Source of the DNA: Oscillospiraceae bacterium UBA4632
GTDB lineage: Bacteria; Bacillota; Clostridia; Oscillospirales; Oscillospiraceae
Length of the DNA stretch: 5,954 nt
Direction of reading: 5' to 3'
Assembly: GCA_002405995.1 (NCBI GenBank)
Contig: DHMW01000072.1
Span: 1,699-7,652, forward strand
In this document: piece after piece, positions 5,106 through 5,954 of the stretch
Layout of the letters: each line of letters begins with the position of its first letter
Numbering within the stretch: position 1 is the first letter of the stretch
The notes under the pieces: generated by a model
What the model saw: only the letters and a program-made list of their open reading frames with translations
The model's database searches: none
Told to the model about the DNA's origin: nothing
Made by a program: the position numbers and the translations under genes

Positions 5106-5387
5106 ATGCTGAACATCGGTCTTCAGTTTTTCGCCCACAAGAAGGGCGGCGGCTCCACGAAGAACGGCCGCGACTCCAACGCCAAGCGCCTCGGTCCCAA
5201 GCGCGCTGACGGTCAGTTCGTTCTCGCCGGCAACATTCTTGTGCGTCAGCGCGGCACCCACATCCATCCGGGCGTCAACGTTGGTATCGGCTCTGACGAT
5301 ACCCTCTACGCCAAGGAGAGCGGCGTGCTCCGCTTTGAGCGCCTCGGCAAGGATCGTAAGCAGGCTTCTGTTTACCCCGCTGAGTAA
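5106..5387 (+). CDS. rpmA: 50S ribosomal protein L27 with Prp-cleavable N-terminal extension
   Basis: L27 is a large-subunit protein whose flexible N-terminus reaches the peptidyl transferase centre. From ATG 5106 the product has 93 residues. It begins [20 protein letters not shown]: the Firmicutes-type extension ending in LQFFA, which Prp is known to cut between F and A. Cleavage after F9 would leave an 84-residue mature protein starting AHKKGGG, close to the E. coli form, which lacks such an extension. The L27 signature [15 protein letters not shown] spans 42-56. It is the last gene of the operon; a strong terminator begins 10 nt after the stop, so the commonly linked obgE is not co-transcribed here. 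The ATG at 5094 is rejected because it leaves no spacing to a ribosome site. Confidence 0.97.
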   Translation: MLNIGLQFFAHKKGGGSTKNGRDSNAKRLGPKRADGQFVLAGNILVRQRGTHIHPGVNVGIGSDDTLYAKESGVLRFERLGKDRKQASVYPAE

Positions 5388-5397
5388 TTGAGCAAGG

Positions 5398-5431
5398 AAG
5401 GACCCCGAGCGGCTCGCTCGGGGTCCTTTTT
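5398..5431 (+). terminator. Intrinsic terminator of the rplU-prp-rpmA operon
   Basis: AAGGACCCCGAGCG (5398-5411) pairs perfectly over 14 bp with CGCTCGGGGTCCTT (5415-5428) around a three-base GCT loop, followed by a T-run (5427-5431). This is a strong, GC-rich rho-independent terminator 10 nt past the rpmA stop. Confidence 0.95.
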
Positions 5432-5453
5432 CCGCAGTACCGCATACCGGAGC

Positions 5454-5460
5454 AAAGGAG
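5454..5460 (+). promoter_or_regulatory. Ribosome binding site of the HAD gene
   Basis: AAAGGAG lies 6 nt before the ATG at 5467. The in-frame ATG at 5461 touches the site directly and is therefore not the likely start. Confidence 0.8.
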
Positions 5461-5466
5461 ATGCGC

Positions 5467-5954
5467 ATGATTAAAGCAGTTCTGATAGATATTGACGACA
5501 CGCTGCTGGACTTTTCCCTCAGCGCCCGCGCCGCGATGCGGCGGGCGTTTGAGGAATACGGCCTGCCGTTTTCCGAGCACGCCTATGCCGTCTTCGCGCG
5601 CATCAACGATGCGCTGTGGCGCGCGCTCGAGCGCGGGGAGATCGATGCGCAGGAGCTGTTTGCGCGCCGCTGGAACGCGATCTTTGCAGCGCTTGGCTTC
5701 GCCGCGGACGGTCCCGCGTTTGAAAAGCGCTTTCTTGCGCTGCTGCACTCCACCGCCGTCCCCGTCGAGGGCGCGGCGGAGATCTGCTCCTATCTCGGCG
5801 GCAAATACATCCTCTGCGCCGCGAGCAATGCCTTCCACGACCAGCAGGTCAATCGCCTGACCATCGCGGGGCTGATGCCGTACTTTTCCCACGTCTTTGT
5901 CTCCGAGACGCTGGGCTTCCGCAAGCCGCAGAAGGCATTTTTCGACGCCTGCCG
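5467..5954 (+). CDS. HAD-family hydrolase, YjjG-like nucleotidase (truncated at window end)
   Basis: The first 162 codons of a haloacid dehalogenase-superfamily phosphatase are visible; the C-terminus lies beyond the window. Motif I is LIDIDDTLLDF (6-16) with nucleophile D8 and acid/base D10. A helical cap of subclass I fills about 17-95 (ARAAMRRAFEEYGLPF and following). Motif II is CAASNAF (117-123) with S120, and motif III is GFRKPQKAFFD (150-160) with K153. The GxxKPxKxFFD form and the spacing resemble YjjG, a pyrimidine nucleotidase that removes phosphate from non-canonical nucleotides; other HAD phosphatases of this subclass are possible, so I give no symbol. Motif IV is not in view. The start at 5467 is chosen for its AAAGGAG site. 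The gene starts 35 nt after the rpmA terminator with no clear promoter between, so its transcription may depend on readthrough or an upstream internal promoter. Confidence 0.9.
   Translation, partial: MIKAVLIDIDDTLLDFSLSARAAMRRAFEEYGLPFSEHAYAVFARINDALWRALERGEIDAQELFARRWNAIFAALGFAADGPAFEKRFLALLHSTAVPVEGAAEICSYLGGKYILCAASNAFHDQQVNRLTIAGLMPYFSHVFVSETLGFRKPQKAFFDAC

Noticed and set aside
4989..5892. Leftward open frames (4989-5501 and 5275-5892) antisense to prp, rpmA and the HAD gene
   Set aside because: They cross the strong rightward terminator and conserved rightward genes; their products show no domain features.
1..5954. Search for mobile elements, CRISPR arrays, tRNA or rRNA genes and defence systems
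   Set aside because: No long repeats, transposase or integrase motifs, regular spacers or tRNA-like cloverleaf were seen by eye. Genes fill nearly the whole window and are mostly housekeeping, so no novel system is claimed.

Overview
The window reads as ordinary chromosomal DNA from a GC-rich member of the Clostridia, most likely Oscillospiraceae-like. Three things point there: a ribosomal protein L27 with a cleavable N-terminal extension next to the protease Prp (a Firmicutes-type arrangement), a Ddl ligase with an enlarged N-terminal region, and an SLH-domain surface protein. The family-level placement is inference; Firmicutes is much better supported.

Layout. Positions 1-3140 hold a leftward operon transcribed ddl -> murF -> ABC-F ATPase. 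The genes are packed tightly: ddl stops directly against the murF start, and murF overlaps the ABC-F start by four bases (ATGA). The ABC-F gene runs off the left edge, so only its first 213 codons are visible. A candidate promoter and a GC-rich leader hairpin precede ddl. Positions 3139-4206 hold a second leftward unit, one exported protein with an immunoglobulin/cadherin-like domain and three SLH repeats, closed by a strong intrinsic terminator that abuts the ddl promoter. From 4301 rightward comes the ribosomal operon rplU (L21) - prp - rpmA (L27), with a near-consensus promoter, a structured leader and a strong terminator at 5398-5431. At the right edge begins a HAD-family phosphatase resembling YjjG nucleotidases, cut off by the window end.

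How the genes work together. Ddl makes D-Ala-D-Ala and MurF joins it to UDP-MurNAc-tripeptide, so the first two genes are consecutive cytoplasmic steps of peptidoglycan precursor synthesis. The SLH protein would sit on the finished wall. In the right-hand operon, Prp is expected to remove the first nine residues of L27 so that the mature N-terminus can reach the peptidyl transferase centre, and the L21 leader is a plausible feedback control site. The usual downstream partner obgE does not follow rpmA here; a terminator and the HAD gene do.

No mobile element, CRISPR array, tRNA or rRNA was seen, and I found no convincing novel system. The points of interest are regulatory structures (the L21 leader, a hairpin across the prp stop, the ddl leader hairpin, a palindrome in the divergent spacer), variant residues in MurF, and cysteines in the SLH protein.
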